From NCBI GenBank assembly GCA_001600695.1, contig BCKQ01000001.1, positions 375,916 to 439,915 of the forward strand: a stretch of 64,000 bases of DNA, in the 5' to 3' direction. This document shows positions 1 through 10,418 of this stretch, one piece after another. Made by a program: the position numbers and the translations under genes. This stretch comes from Ascoidea asiatica. Its lineage: Eukaryota; Ascomycota; Saccharomycetes; Ascoideales; Ascoideaceae. The notes under the pieces are model-generated. The model was not told the origin of the DNA and ran no database searches. It saw only the letters and a program-made list of their open reading frames with translations. The first letter of the stretch is position 1; the number at the start of each line of letters is the position of its first letter.

Positions 1-1380
1 TAATATATTTGATAAATAGTGATTGTAAGTGTAGTAGAAAAGAATTTCATTTTTAATTCCATTGAATATATTACAACAGTGTTTGAAAGAAGAATCAAAA
101 ACTAAGTTTATGTTCCAATATTGCAGAATTACCAGGGAAGTGTGTTGTAAAAATAACAGTAATATATCTTTTAGTTGTAAATCTGTGTCGTTTGAAAAGG
201 GATTATTCCCCTTTTTTAGTCTTCTTTCACCGGCGATCCCAAAAAAGGTACACATTGCCCAAAAGGGAAGTTGCCTAAAGAGGACTGTACACCCTCGTAA
301 GTTGAGTAATCCGGTGTTGCCTATAACGGTTACTTGGTATATGTGGCTGAGTGCTAGGAAGTGCGTCCTGTATATTACAGTCCTGTGCACTAAATAAATT
401 AAAAAACTTTTTTACCAGTGTTGTGGTACTGTACCGTAGCAGTGGGTCTCCACCGTTGCCAACAGCTCTCTGTACTGATGTTAGCAAATAACGCGTTAGT
501 AAAACAACAATGAAAATATTCTGCGGTGCTGGAGTAAAAATAGAACGGGCCTGACACGAAGCCCGCGTCTCCTTGCAGTGTCTGGCTGCCCTTCCGCAGT
601 ACCAAAGTTTCCCATTTAGAATCCAAACTCCAGAAGTGCGGTAACTCTTCAGAAGCTGTTTAAACTTCTCCAGACTCAAAAGAACCAAAAGAACCAAAAG
701 AACCAAAAGAATCAACAAAACCACCAAAATCATCTCCAACAACTCTGCAACATCTTCAGACTTTTCACAACTCTTTAGTATTCAATGAATCAAATATAGT
801 CAGTTATTCATATTCAACATCTTTTCTCTTCTTTATTTTATTTTCTTTTCTTTTCTTCTTCTGATCTTAGAATTATTCAATGATTTCCAATTATAACCTA
901 TCTTTAACTTCTTTAACTTCTTTTATTTTCAATTGAAAACAATAAACAACACTAAATTTGCTAAAAAATCTAGCTTTATTTATAATTTTTCAATTCATAT
1001 TTTTTTTTATTAGTTCAATGATTTGTAAATAACAATTTCTATTCATTTCATATTTTTAAACTTCAAGCCCTGATCATTATCAATACCCTTTCTATTTCAA
1101 TAACCATTGTTTGTGTCCTTAAAGAAATTTCACTTTTTTTACAAAGTAAGCCTACTTAAACTAACTTTAACAAATAATATATCCAGTATTGTAAACGTTA
1201 TTAAAATATTCACTCTTATTCATATGAATATTTATATTTATATTAAAAGTCATATTCTATTCATATTCTTATCAACAACATAAGTATAATATTTCATTTC
1301 ATTTCTTTCTTTCCTTATTCCTTTGTTTCTTTCTCAATCCTTTATTCAATTATAATCATTATCCAAAAAATATAATAATA
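1..1380. other. Intergenic region upstream of the MNN2-like gene
   Basis: I see no convincing gene. Open frames at about 60-740 lack ATG starts or use codons unlike the neighbouring genes. Bases 200-640 form a G+C-richer island like those in other promoters of this window. It includes a hairpin near 199-215 (AAAAGGG facing CCCCTTTT). A short AACCAAAAG-type tandem repeat lies near 680-710. From about 780 onward the DNA is AT-rich leader sequence reaching the ATG at 1381. Confidence 0.6.
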
Positions 1381-3153
1381 ATGTTTCATTTACATTCAAG
1401 AACAATTTCAATGTCTGTGAATCAAATAAATAGTTATAAGAAATATAAAAAAAATTCATTAATCTCAATCTCAATTATATTCTTATTCTCTTTATTTTAT
1501 TTCTTTAATATTTTCTTTAATCCAATCTCAAATTATAATAATTATTATTTATCAAATTTAATTGAATCAAATAATCAAAAAAAATTTTTTAATGAATTTT
1601 TTCAAATTTTCTTAAATTCAAAACCAATTTGTAAAAATTTAAATAATTATCAAAAAAATTCAAAAGAAATTGATAGATTAAGTTATGAAAGTTTTAATAA
1701 AAATAATGAAAAAATTTTATCTAAGAATTATTTATTAAAATTTCTTAAATTATCAAAATTTCAAATTAATGAATTAAAAAAAAAACATAATTTTTTCATA
1801 AATCATTTACCAAATAATAATTTATTTAAAGGTAAAGAAAATAAATTCTTTAAAGGTAATGGAATTTGTTTTGTTGGTGGTGATGATTATAATTGGTTGA
1901 ATTTATTAAGTATAAAATTTTTAAGAAATATGGGTTCAAGATTACCAATTGAAATTTTTATACCAAAAATAAATTATTCAAAAAATGATTTATTTTATTG
2001 TACTAAAATTTTACCAAGATATAATGCTGAATGTATAAAAATTGATCAATTTTTAGATAAAAAAACTTTAAATAAATTCTCTTTCAAAGGTTATCAATAT
2101 AAATCTTTAGCTTTATTATTTTCTTCTTTTGAAAATGTTTTATTATTAGATTCTGATAATATTCCAATTAAAAATTTCGATTATTTATTTCATGATAAAA
2201 TTTTTAAAGAAAAAGGTTTATTTATTTGGCCTGATTATTGGAAAAGAACAACAAGTCCATTATTTTATGATATTGCTGATATAAAAATTTCTGATAAAAG
2301 AATTAGATTTGGTTATAATAATATTGAAAAAGAGAGTAATAATAATAATAATGATAACAACAATAAAAGTGAAAATGAAAATGAAAACAAGAATGAAAAT
2401 AAAAAAGAAAATAGAGATGAAAATGAAAATACAAATCAAAATAATAATGAAAATGAAAATGAAAATTTTATAAATGTAGATGAAGATATACCTTTACATG
2501 ATAGAGAAGGTTCAATTCCAAATCCAACAAGTGAATCTGGTCAAATATTAATAAATAAATCCTCTCATTTTAATACAATTCTATTATCTTTATATTATAA
2601 TATTTATGGTCCTGAATTTTATTATCCTTTATTATCTCAAGGTACAAGTGGTGAAGGTGATAAAGAAACTTTTTTAACTGCAAATATTGTACTTAAAAAT
2701 GATTATTATCAAATAACTGAAAAAGTTGGTGCAATTGGTCAATGGATTAAAAAATCTGATGGTAATTTTCAATTCTTCGGTCATGGTATTGGTCAAAATG
2801 ATCCAATTGAAGAATATTATTATGAAAAAAATGAAAGAAAAGAAAAAGCAAATATAATGTTTGTACATGCAAATTATCCAAAATTAAATCCATTGAATTT
2901 AATTAAAACAAATCAATTAAGATATTATGATAAAAAAAACTATGTTAGATTTTATGGTGATCTTAAATTAGAAAATGGTAAAGATTTTGAATTAGAAGTT
3001 TGGTCTTTAATAAAATCTTTATTATATGAATTTAAATATGATTTACATAAATTATTCACAGATTTCGATGTTAGAAAGAAAGATTCAAGAGATACACTAA
3101 TAAAAGAAGTTGTTGAATATCATAACTTTTTAAGTCAATCAAAAAAATCATAG
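1381..3153 (+). CDS. MNN2: Mnn2/Mnn5-type alpha-1,2-mannosyltransferase
   Basis: Predicted Golgi type II membrane glycosyltransferase that adds alpha-1,2-mannose branches to N-glycan outer chains (CAZy GT71, the Mnn2/Mnn5 branch). Residues 25-47 form one hydrophobic signal anchor after a short basic cytosolic tail. The catalytic domain holds NGICFVGGDDYNWL, GYQYKSLALLFSSFENVLLLDSDN (given in part) with a DxD-type metal and nucleotide-sugar motif near residue 257, then WPDYWKRTTSP and GEGDKETF. The length of 590 is close to S. cerevisiae Mnn2. An Asn/Glu/Lys-rich insert of about 45 residues (roughly 318-365) interrupts the domain and is probably a disordered loop. The ATG is preceded by an AT-rich leader. 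It converges with the F-box gene. Mnn2 and Mnn5 cannot be separated by eye. Confidence 0.85.
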   Translation: MFHLHSRTISMSVNQINSYKKYKKNSLISISIIFLFSLFYFFNIFFNPISNYNNYYLSNLIESNNQKKFFNEFFQIFLNSKPICKNLNNYQKNSKEIDRLSYESFNKNNEKILSKNYLLKFLKLSKFQINELKKKHNFFINHLPNNNLFKGKENKFFKGNGICFVGGDDYNWLNLLSIKFLRNMGSRLPIEIFIPKINYSKNDLFYCTKILPRYNAECIKIDQFLDKKTLNKFSFKGYQYKSLALLFSSFENVLLLDSDNIPIKNFDYLFHDKIFKEKGLFIWPDYWKRTTSPLFYDIADIKISDKRIRFGYNNIEKESNNNNNDNNNKSENENENKNENKKENRDENENTNQNNNENENENFINVDEDIPLHDREGSIPNPTSESGQILINKSSHFNTILLSLYYNIYGPEFYYPLLSQGTSGEGDKETFLTANIVLKNDYYQITEKVGAIGQWIKKSDGNFQFFGHGIGQNDPIEEYYYEKNERKEKANIMFVHANYPKLNPLNLIKTNQLRYYDKKNYVRFYGDLKLENGKDFELEVWSLIKSLLYEFKYDLHKLFTDFDVRKKDSRDTLIKEVVEYHNFLSQSKKS

Positions 3154-3364
3154 ATTCAATTTTCAATAAAAAGAACACCTTTCTGGAAAAGACCTTTTTT
3201 TTTGCACTTTTTAATTCAAAATTTAATAGATTCATTTTTTTTTTTCTTTTTTTAGTTTTATTTTTCAAAAGCATTTTCATTTTTGTATGTTATAGTTTTC
3301 AGTTAATTCCCAGTTTCCCAGTTAATACATAATTTATTCACAGTTATATATATATTTATAATAT

Positions 3365-5872
3365 TCAATTATAATTGGATGTCGTCAAATATTTTCCATT
3401 TTCATCAAACTTCCTTAGAAATGTCAATCCATTGAAATGAGCTTTATCTAGGCCTGTAACCAAATTAAATAAAATAGAAATAAAAGGACTCATATTATGA
3501 ATAACCAAATTTATAAATTGTTCAAATTCATCATCTTTTACTTTTAAAAAATCTTTTTTACTTGATTCAATTTGATCAATTGAAACATATTCTTTTTTTT
3601 TAGAATTATAAATGTAATTAGATAAGTAATTATGTAAATGTAATTTAAGATTCTTTGAATTGACTTTATAATTAAAATTATGAACTGAATCAACTTTATT
3701 ATTTATGAAATTCAAATTGTTATTTCCAATTGATATTGAATAATTTTTCTTTAAATCTATTAATAATTCTAGTATTAACTCATCATATTTATCCTCATTA
3801 TAATAAAATGATAAATATTTTAATTTGGTTCTAATTTTTCGACAATTTTCACATTTACAATTAAAAAGAAACTTTAATAATGTACTTTTCTCATTTGAAT
3901 AAATATCAATCAAAAAAGTTTTGAAAATATCTTCAATTATTATTTCTTTAATATTCAAACAATTAAATCTAATTTCCTTGATAAAATTCAATAAAAGCAA
4001 ATAACTCTTGTTATTACTATTAATACTGTCAAATCTTATTTCATTGAAATAATTATCAAAATCATCTAATTTGGAATCGGATAATAAATTTTTAGAAATT
4101 TGATTGATATAATTTTGATAATCAACTTTAAGATTTGAAACTTTTGAAATTTGATTTAAAAAATCATTTGTAAAAAGATTAAGATGTAAATATTTTAAAT
4201 GTTTTTGAGAAGTTATGAATTTATTGATTTCAGTTAAGAATTGAAAGAAATTTGAATTTGAATTGAAATTATTTGAATTTAAATTCAAATTTGAGTTCAA
4301 ATTTAATAATGAAATTGACAATTTTTCTAAATTAAGATTGATTTTTTTTTTTGAAATTAAGTTATTGAAATAATTGAAAAAATCATTTATACAAGAAGTA
4401 CAGTTTTTATGATTATAATTATGTGAACAACTTAAGTTTAGTTGTAATTTTAAAATTTTATCTATATCAAATATTTTTGAAAGTTTTTCAAAAAAAATTG
4501 GAATATTTTCTGAAAAAATTGTATAATCTATGGATAATGAAATTAAATTTGGGAAAAAAAAATAATTATAATTTTGATTTTTATCATTATCATTATCATC
4601 ATTATTATCATTATCATTATCAACATTATTATCATTATCGTTATCGTTCTTTTTCTTATCAATATATAATTGATTCATAAATTGAAGAAAAGTATCACTT
4701 TGAAATGAATTGTTTGAAATATTTAAATTATTTGAGTTATTTAATGACTTAATTATTAAACATGATAAATTTGACAACTTTGAGAGATTTGATAAATTAT
4801 TTAAAGAATATGAATTGGAATTTAAATTATTATTAGTAAAAGTATTAGATAAATAAATTTCAAGAGATTTTAAATTATTAAAATTTAATAAAATATTATT
4901 TAAATTAAATAAATTTTTAAATTCAATTTTCCAAAAATTTAATAATAAACCTTTTTTTTTCCTAAAAATTAAAGAATTATAAATTGAATTATAGAATTTT
5001 AGAATTGATAATAAATTATCATTATTAATTTGATTATTTTGATTATTAACTGAAGAAATAATTTTAAATTTTTTTAGATTTTGAAGATTGGAAATTAAAT
5101 TAATAAAGTTCAATTTTTGATTATAATTTTTGAAATAATTTAAATTTCTATTAATTGGATTATTTAATGAAGAATCACTTAATGAAGAATTTGAGGAATT
5201 AAAAATTGATTTTAAATCATTTTTATTATAGAAATTAGTTTTTGAATTTGATACATTATTGAAAGTATTGTTATTATGGTTATTTTCTAAATTTATATTT
5301 GAGTCTAAATCTAGGTCTGAGTCTGAATCTGAATTTGAGTCTGAATCTGAATCTGATGATGTATCTGTGTTTGAATCAGAATTTGAATTTATATAAGAAT
5401 AAGAATTTGAATAAGAATATAAATGAGAAGGAGATAAGAAATTGATTTTATCAATACTATTGTAATTACATATATTATAATTATTACAATGATTTAAATT
5501 GGATAGAGATAAAGAAGAAGAATAAGAAGAAGAAGAAGATTGATTAAAAATTGAATTGAAATTATTATTATCATATAAGATATATAAATTTATGATAAAT
5601 TTATTAAAAATTGGATTTTGAATTAATTTTTTTTGAAAATGGATTAAATTTTTATATCTTAAAATTGTGAAATTATTTTTAAAATTATTAATAAATAAAT
5701 AATTATTAATTATTAAAATATTAGAATATAATTTTTGAATTGAATAAAATTTGAAAAAACTATTAACTAAAGAAGTTGAATTAATTATATCATAAGTTGA
5801 TAAATTATTGAAAATTTTAGTTAGAATATGATTTGGTAAATCAGTTATATTTAGTTTTGATTTTGAATTCAT
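3365..5872 (-). CDS. F-box protein of unknown target
   Basis: Likely an SCF ubiquitin-ligase substrate adaptor. Residues 9-50 read as an F-box (ITDLPNHILTKIFNNLSTYD, then a Leu/Phe-rich helix), which binds Skp1. The remaining 780 residues are leucine/asparagine-rich, with irregular LNLNL-type stretches that could be degenerate leucine-rich repeats. Two Cys clusters stand out: CSHNYNHKNCTSC near residue 480 and CKCENCRK near 670. These could bind metal. Long Ser/Asp tracts (about 165-185) and Asn/Asp tracts (about 405-440) look like coding microsatellites. It is transcribed divergently from the unknown gene at 7151. It may be related to the S. cerevisiae F-box proteins Ydr306c or Ydr131c, but I cannot confirm that. 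The F-box call is firmer than any orthology. Confidence 0.75.
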   Translation of the reverse strand: MNSKSKLNITDLPNHILTKIFNNLSTYDIINSTSLVNSFFKFYSIQKLYSNILIINNYLFINNFKNNFTILRYKNLIHFQKKLIQNPIFNKFIINLYILYDNNNFNSIFNQSSSSSYSSSLSLSNLNHCNNYNICNYNSIDKINFLSPSHLYSYSNSYSYINSNSDSNTDTSSDSDSDSNSDSDSDLDLDSNINLENNHNNNTFNNVSNSKTNFYNKNDLKSIFNSSNSSLSDSSLNNPINRNLNYFKNYNQKLNFINLISNLQNLKKFKIISSVNNQNNQINNDNLLSILKFYNSIYNSLIFRKKKGLLLNFWKIEFKNLFNLNNILLNFNNLKSLEIYLSNTFTNNNLNSNSYSLNNLSNLSKLSNLSCLIIKSLNNSNNLNISNNSFQSDTFLQFMNQLYIDKKKNDNDNDNNVDNDNDNNDDNDNDKNQNYNYFFFPNLISLSIDYTIFSENIPIFFEKLSKIFDIDKILKLQLNLSCSHNYNHKNCTSCINDFFNYFNNLISKKKINLNLEKLSISLLNLNSNLNLNSNNFNSNSNFFQFLTEINKFITSQKHLKYLHLNLFTNDFLNQISKVSNLKVDYQNYINQISKNLLSDSKLDDFDNYFNEIRFDSINSNNKSYLLLLNFIKEIRFNCLNIKEIIIEDIFKTFLIDIYSNEKSTLLKFLFNCKCENCRKIRTKLKYLSFYYNEDKYDELILELLIDLKKNYSISIGNNNLNFINNKVDSVHNFNYKVNSKNLKLHLHNYLSNYIYNSKKKEYVSIDQIESSKKDFLKVKDDEFEQFINLVIHNMSPFISILFNLVTGLDKAHFNGLTFLRKFDENGKYLTTSNYN

Positions 5873-7150
5873 TTTGAGGAGATTATTAAATGAATTGATG
5901 ATTGATTGATTGATTGATTGATTAATAGTGAATGAAGAAAAGAATTGAAAGGGGAATTGAAAAAATAATTGAACAAGTGAATAAAAAAGACGATGGTTAG
6001 ATATATTTATATATATAAAGTATTGTATTGTATTTTTGTAATTAATGTCAAACTAATTTTGCAATTAAAATTAAGGATAAAGAAGACTTATTACTTAATT
6101 AGAACTCTAAGAAGTTTGAAGTGAATACGAATTAATATTTATTAATATTTATTAATATTTATTAATGTTTTTTAATATTTATTAATATTAATTATTATTG
6201 ATGAATAATTAAGCATATTAAGTGGATATTTAGGCTAAGTTGAACCCAATTCAAGGAAAGCGAAAGATTTAATTAAATCTGAATTAAAAACTAATTGCAA
6301 TGGCTGTTGATATTAAATAATGATAAAGAAATTAATCTTTGAAAATTATGTAAAATTTATATCATTTTCATATTTTTAAGAATTAAGTGCTTTGAGATTT
6401 GTAATTTGAGTATTTTGAGTGAAGAAGTCAAGAGAAAAAGTGATAAACCATGGAAACTAAGATATGAATCCTGTAATAATATCTGGTTATTTGATAATTT
6501 GTGAGTCTGTAAAAGAATAAATTGGTTATTGATAATAATAAACTAATATTGATAATAATAATAAAGTAATAAAATAATAAAATAATAAATAAATAATAAA
6601 TAATTTACTTTACCTGGTGCCTTCATCGTTTTGTTTACAAATCTTCTTTGGGAATTGCAAAACAAGCACCAAAATACATAGTCAGGGCAGCACTAAGAAA
6701 TATCTAGGACATATATTTTGAGCCAAAATTAGGCTGGGACAAAATACAAACCTTAAAGTTAAAACTAAAAAATCCATGGCGGATTTAAACGGAAACAAAA
6801 ACGGAAAATATGGAATGCAATTATTTAAACTGAAGAGTTTCCGTTTTTGCGGAATTAATCGGATCATATAATCCATAGCGGAAATTATAAAAAAAAAGCG
6901 AGACCAGAACTGCGGGCCCCTTATGAACCTTGAATAGTAAGCAATTTGGTTACCGTTTGAAGGTTGATTAGCGTTAAGGTTACCACCACCTTCATATTGT
7001 TGATAATTTAAAAAGTATATCCAGAGACTGAAGGGACTGGAGGACTGCAAGAGATAACAAAAGACATAAAAATTACTAAAAAAGACCAAGCTCAATCAAT
7101 CCTTTATAGTGAATCCAGATAATCTAGCTAAATGCAAAAGTTTGGAAGAT
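5873..7150. other. Divergent promoter region (F-box gene / unknown gene)
   Basis: Shared 5' region of two divergent genes. It holds an ATTG tetranucleotide run near 5904-5925, a 10-bp tandem repeat at 6131-6190, and a moderately G+C-richer stretch at about 6640-7000. That stretch carries a 12-of-14 direct repeat of AATCCATGGCGGAT (6771 and 6870). The reading frame of the gene at 7151 stays open back to about 7070, and an AG preceded by CTTTAT lies at 7108-7109, so a short upstream coding exon is possible, but I found no matching donor in phase. Confidence 0.5.
6131..6190. repeat. 10-bp tandem repeat, six degenerate copies
   Basis: The unit ATTAATATTT occurs three times perfectly (6131-6160), followed by three single- or double-change copies to 6190. 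The period is exactly 10 bp. It lies in the divergent promoter. Confidence 0.9.
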
Positions 7151-9787
7151 ATGGATGCTGCAAATCCTAATGATATTTATCAGCTATACAAAAGTAATCC
7201 TAGTTTGTTAGATTCTTCCAGTTATAAACAGGAAGGTGATATTATTGTTGTCAATGATTCGGACGCTGATTCAGATTCTGACAGTGATAGTGATAGTGAT
7301 AGTGATAACAGTACTGATATTCAAGAAGTTGGCTGTAATGATGAGATCAATGATGATCAGAAAATCAATCATAGTGACATTGATATTGATATTGATGTAG
7401 ACAAAAACAATCAGCAGCAAAATAATCATTTGAACACAGATGACTTCCAAGAACCAATCCATGCAAATGAACCAGATAATTCAAATAAATCAATTGAATC
7501 ACCTCCATCTTTTAAAAGAAGAAAATTATCTGAAGATACTGAAACTAATCAAATAGATGATGAATCCCATAATCTTCATCTTAATAATCATTTCAATAAA
7601 TATATTTCTTCCGATAATCATTCCGATACTCTTTCTCAATCTGATGAAGAGATTCCTATTGTTTATGATATACATCAAAATCATATAGAAATTAATTCAA
7701 ATAATCAAATGAATAATAATACCAATAATGAATCAGGAGATATTATAATAGATGATAATGAAGAACCTGAAATTGTAAAATATACAGAAAATACTAATGA
7801 ATATACTAATTCTAATGAAACTGATCAATTTGAGAAAGAAAAATTAATTAATGAAATAATTCAATATCCTCAACTTGAAAAAATTTATGAAAAATATAAT
7901 ATAAATAATTTTAAATTTTATAATGATGAATTACCTTATTATATAACAAATATACCTTATAAAAATCATAATAATGAAAACACTGATGATTGTGATTATA
8001 ATTATGATTATGATAAAGATGAAGTTTTTATTGAATTTCATTTAAAAAGACTAAAATTTTGGTATGATTTTAATAAAGAAAATTATAATTTAACAAAAAA
8101 TCAAATAAAATATAGAGATTATTCAATTTTTAACAAAACTGATTTTTTTACAATTCCTTTAAATAATTTAATTTATTTAAATCCTGATAAATTTATACCA
8201 TTAATAAAAATTGAAATTAAAAATTTTAATAAAAGAAAAGATGATTTAAAACTGAAAAAAATTCAAGATGAAATTTTAGCAAAACAAAAAAAATTAGAAA
8301 ATGATTTAAGAGAAAAAAAATTAAAAGAAGAAAAAATAAAAGAAAATTTATTAAAAGAGAAATTATTAAAAGAAAAATTATTGAAAGAAAAATTATTAAA
8401 AGAGAAAAATTTACAATTAGTATTAAAAGAAAATTCAAATATTGATAATGAAATTAATAATGAAATTAATAATGATGATAATAATAAACAAATGGTAAAA
8501 TTTGTCAATCAAGAAGAACTACGAAATTATATAAATGTTAAAGTTTTAAAAAATCAGGAAAATAATCAAGATCTGGAGGAGTTAAGAAAACAATGGTTAA
8601 TATTTATAAGAAACAAATATTATCAAAATTATCAATATAATCAAGAAAATCCACAACATCAAGAAGATTTAGCTGATCTAAGAGACCTAGAAAAACAATG
8701 GGAATTATTCATTAAAACTCAAAATTATCAAAATAATAAATATACAGATGATAATAAACAAAATCAAAATGATCAGGAAAATATAAACAATCAAAATAAA
8801 CAAATTGTAATATATGATGGGACCAAAGAATCTCAAATTCAAAATGATACTAATAATTATTATATCGATAATGAAAAATATAGTGATGCTGTACAACTGT
8901 TTAATGGCTCAAATAATACAAATCAGACGTACCCAACCCCAGAAGAACTGGCTGACTTTAGTGAAAAAATAAATTTAGAAAATAAAAATTATGTTGCAAT
9001 TATTGAAGAAGATACAAATTCCGAGGAAGAACTTGATAATGTTCCAATAACTAGAGTTGAAGATCTTAATACTGATGAGACAAAAGATTTAAAAAAAAAG
9101 AAAAAAATTATCAAGAGCGTTAAATTTTCAGAACCAAATGGTATCCAGAATAAAAATAATGTAATGTTTGAAAATACTCCATCTCCAATGACTCATTCTA
9201 ACATAAAGCATGTCCATATTAAAATTCCCTTTAAATCACCCCAAAATTTATCCAACAATTCAGATTCTGCAGATGATAATGAAATAATGAACAATATTAC
9301 AAGTAAACCTATATATGATTATCCTTTTTCCATGAAGAAGAAAAAAAAATCTTCTCTGATTCATAAAAAAATTGAGAAGAAAGACCATCATATTAATAAA
9401 GAGCCTCATAATTTCAATAATGAAACTCATCCTTATGAAAAACCTCATTTTAATAAAGATAATGAAGATGCAGATATAATGAAAGCAATTGCAAATAACA
9501 CCGTTTATAATAATACTATTTCAAGTAAGATCCTTAAAAAAGACAGTCGGCCAAATTCCAAAGAGAAAAAGCATAAGATTCAGCATAAAATTAAACCAAG
9601 CTCAATTTTAAAGAAAAAAAAAATTAATGATCAAACTGTGATTAATACTGAAAAACAAGCTTCCAGAAGAAAAGTTTGTTTTTCAACTGATAGTGAATAT
9701 CAGATAAATGAAATGAGAGAAAAATTGAAACAAAAACAACATATAAAACAAGAGTCTTCAAATAGCGAAAATAGAAATCCGAATTAA
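7151..9787 (+). CDS. Unrecognised disordered protein with PP1-type RVxF motifs
   Basis: I do not recognise this 878-residue protein. The first in-frame ATG is at 7151. The frame is open further upstream without an ATG, so a short 5' exon cannot be excluded. The N-terminal third is Asp/Ser/Asn-rich and acidic. Residues about 230-365 look folded (LINEIIQYPQLEKIYEKYNI, then an aromatic-rich segment). Residues 370-425 form a Lys/Glu/Leu coiled coil containing three LLKEK repeats. Two roughly 34-residue units follow near 473 and 507, each with a DL(E/R)(E/D)L(R/E)KQW core. The basic C-terminal region has KSVKF (655-659) and RRKVCF (839-844), both fitting the [RK]-x(0,1)-[VI]-x-[FW] docking motif for protein phosphatase 1 (Glc7), the second after SSILKKKK. 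A Glc7-targeting or chromatin/spindle role is possible but is inference only. Codon use is slightly less TTA-biased than that of the neighbours. Confidence 0.7.
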   Translation: MDAANPNDIYQLYKSNPSLLDSSSYKQEGDIIVVNDSDADSDSDSDSDSDSDNSTDIQEVGCNDEINDDQKINHSDIDIDIDVDKNNQQQNNHLNTDDFQEPIHANEPDNSNKSIESPPSFKRRKLSEDTETNQIDDESHNLHLNNHFNKYISSDNHSDTLSQSDEEIPIVYDIHQNHIEINSNNQMNNNTNNESGDIIIDDNEEPEIVKYTENTNEYTNSNETDQFEKEKLINEIIQYPQLEKIYEKYNINNFKFYNDELPYYITNIPYKNHNNENTDDCDYNYDYDKDEVFIEFHLKRLKFWYDFNKENYNLTKNQIKYRDYSIFNKTDFFTIPLNNLIYLNPDKFIPLIKIEIKNFNKRKDDLKLKKIQDEILAKQKKLENDLREKKLKEEKIKENLLKEKLLKEKLLKEKLLKEKNLQLVLKENSNIDNEINNEINNDDNNKQMVKFVNQEELRNYINVKVLKNQENNQDLEELRKQWLIFIRNKYYQNYQYNQENPQHQEDLADLRDLEKQWELFIKTQNYQNNKYTDDNKQNQNDQENINNQNKQIVIYDGTKESQIQNDTNNYYIDNEKYSDAVQLFNGSNNTNQTYPTPEELADFSEKINLENKNYVAIIEEDTNSEEELDNVPITRVEDLNTDETKDLKKKKKIIKSVKFSEPNGIQNKNNVMFENTPSPMTHSNIKHVHIKIPFKSPQNLSNNSDSADDNEIMNNITSKPIYDYPFSMKKKKKSSLIHKKIEKKDHHINKEPHNFNNETHPYEKPHFNKDNEDADIMKAIANNTVYNNTISSKILKKDSRPNSKEKKHKIQHKIKPSSILKKKKINDQTVINTEKQASRRKVCFSTDSEYQINEMREKLKQKQHIKQESSNSENRNPN

Positions 9788-10418
9788 AAATTTTTATGGC
9801 TGAATATTTAAGAATATGAAATATTAGATAGAAAGAAAGATAATACACCTTTTTTCACCTTTTTAGAAAAAAAAACAGTCTGAATAGCGATGAGAAAAAT
9901 GAGTATTTTTCAAAAGTATTATATAGTTATTTTGCTATGAAAATACTAAGATGCTAGCGAAGATCCTTTTTTTTTGAATTTATTATCTTTTTTTATGGAA
10001 GGTTGCATATTTCTTAAAAGTGATGTTTATAATAATTTAGCAATTTTTTGATACCCATTTTTTTTTATAATGATAATAATGAAATACTTTAACAAAATTG
10101 AAAGATAATGAGAACGTCTTTTTATAAAGTCAAAAATTAAGCAAATTTGAAAATTTTAGTAGATTGTTTATTGTTACAGAAGAAAAGCAAAAAGATAAAA
10201 AAAAGAAAGAAAAAAGTAGAAACAGAACAAAAAAAATTTAGCCTTTAAGTTATTTTTGATCGAATGGTAAAGATATTTTTAAGTAATTAAAATGATTGAA
10301 TGATTATTATTTTATGAATTAATGAATGAATGAATGAATAAAATGAAAGAATAATAATAAATTTAAAAAACCAAAAAAAAAAAACACAGCATAAAGAAAT
10401 TAATGAGTTAAATTAAAA
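9788..10418. other. Convergent 3' spacer
   Basis: Tail-to-tail spacer between the unknown gene and a yapsin gene. It is uniformly AT-rich with A and T runs and an ATGA-type short repeat near 10318-10338. I see no gene and no G+C-rich island. Confidence 0.6.

Noticed and set aside
495-501. Reverse-strand TACTAAC near the left end
   Set aside because: No gene on that strand in this region; likely chance.
6776-6871. 31-codon ATG frame upstream of the unknown gene
   Set aside because: Short, no signal or motif, within a direct-repeat promoter segment. At most a uORF.
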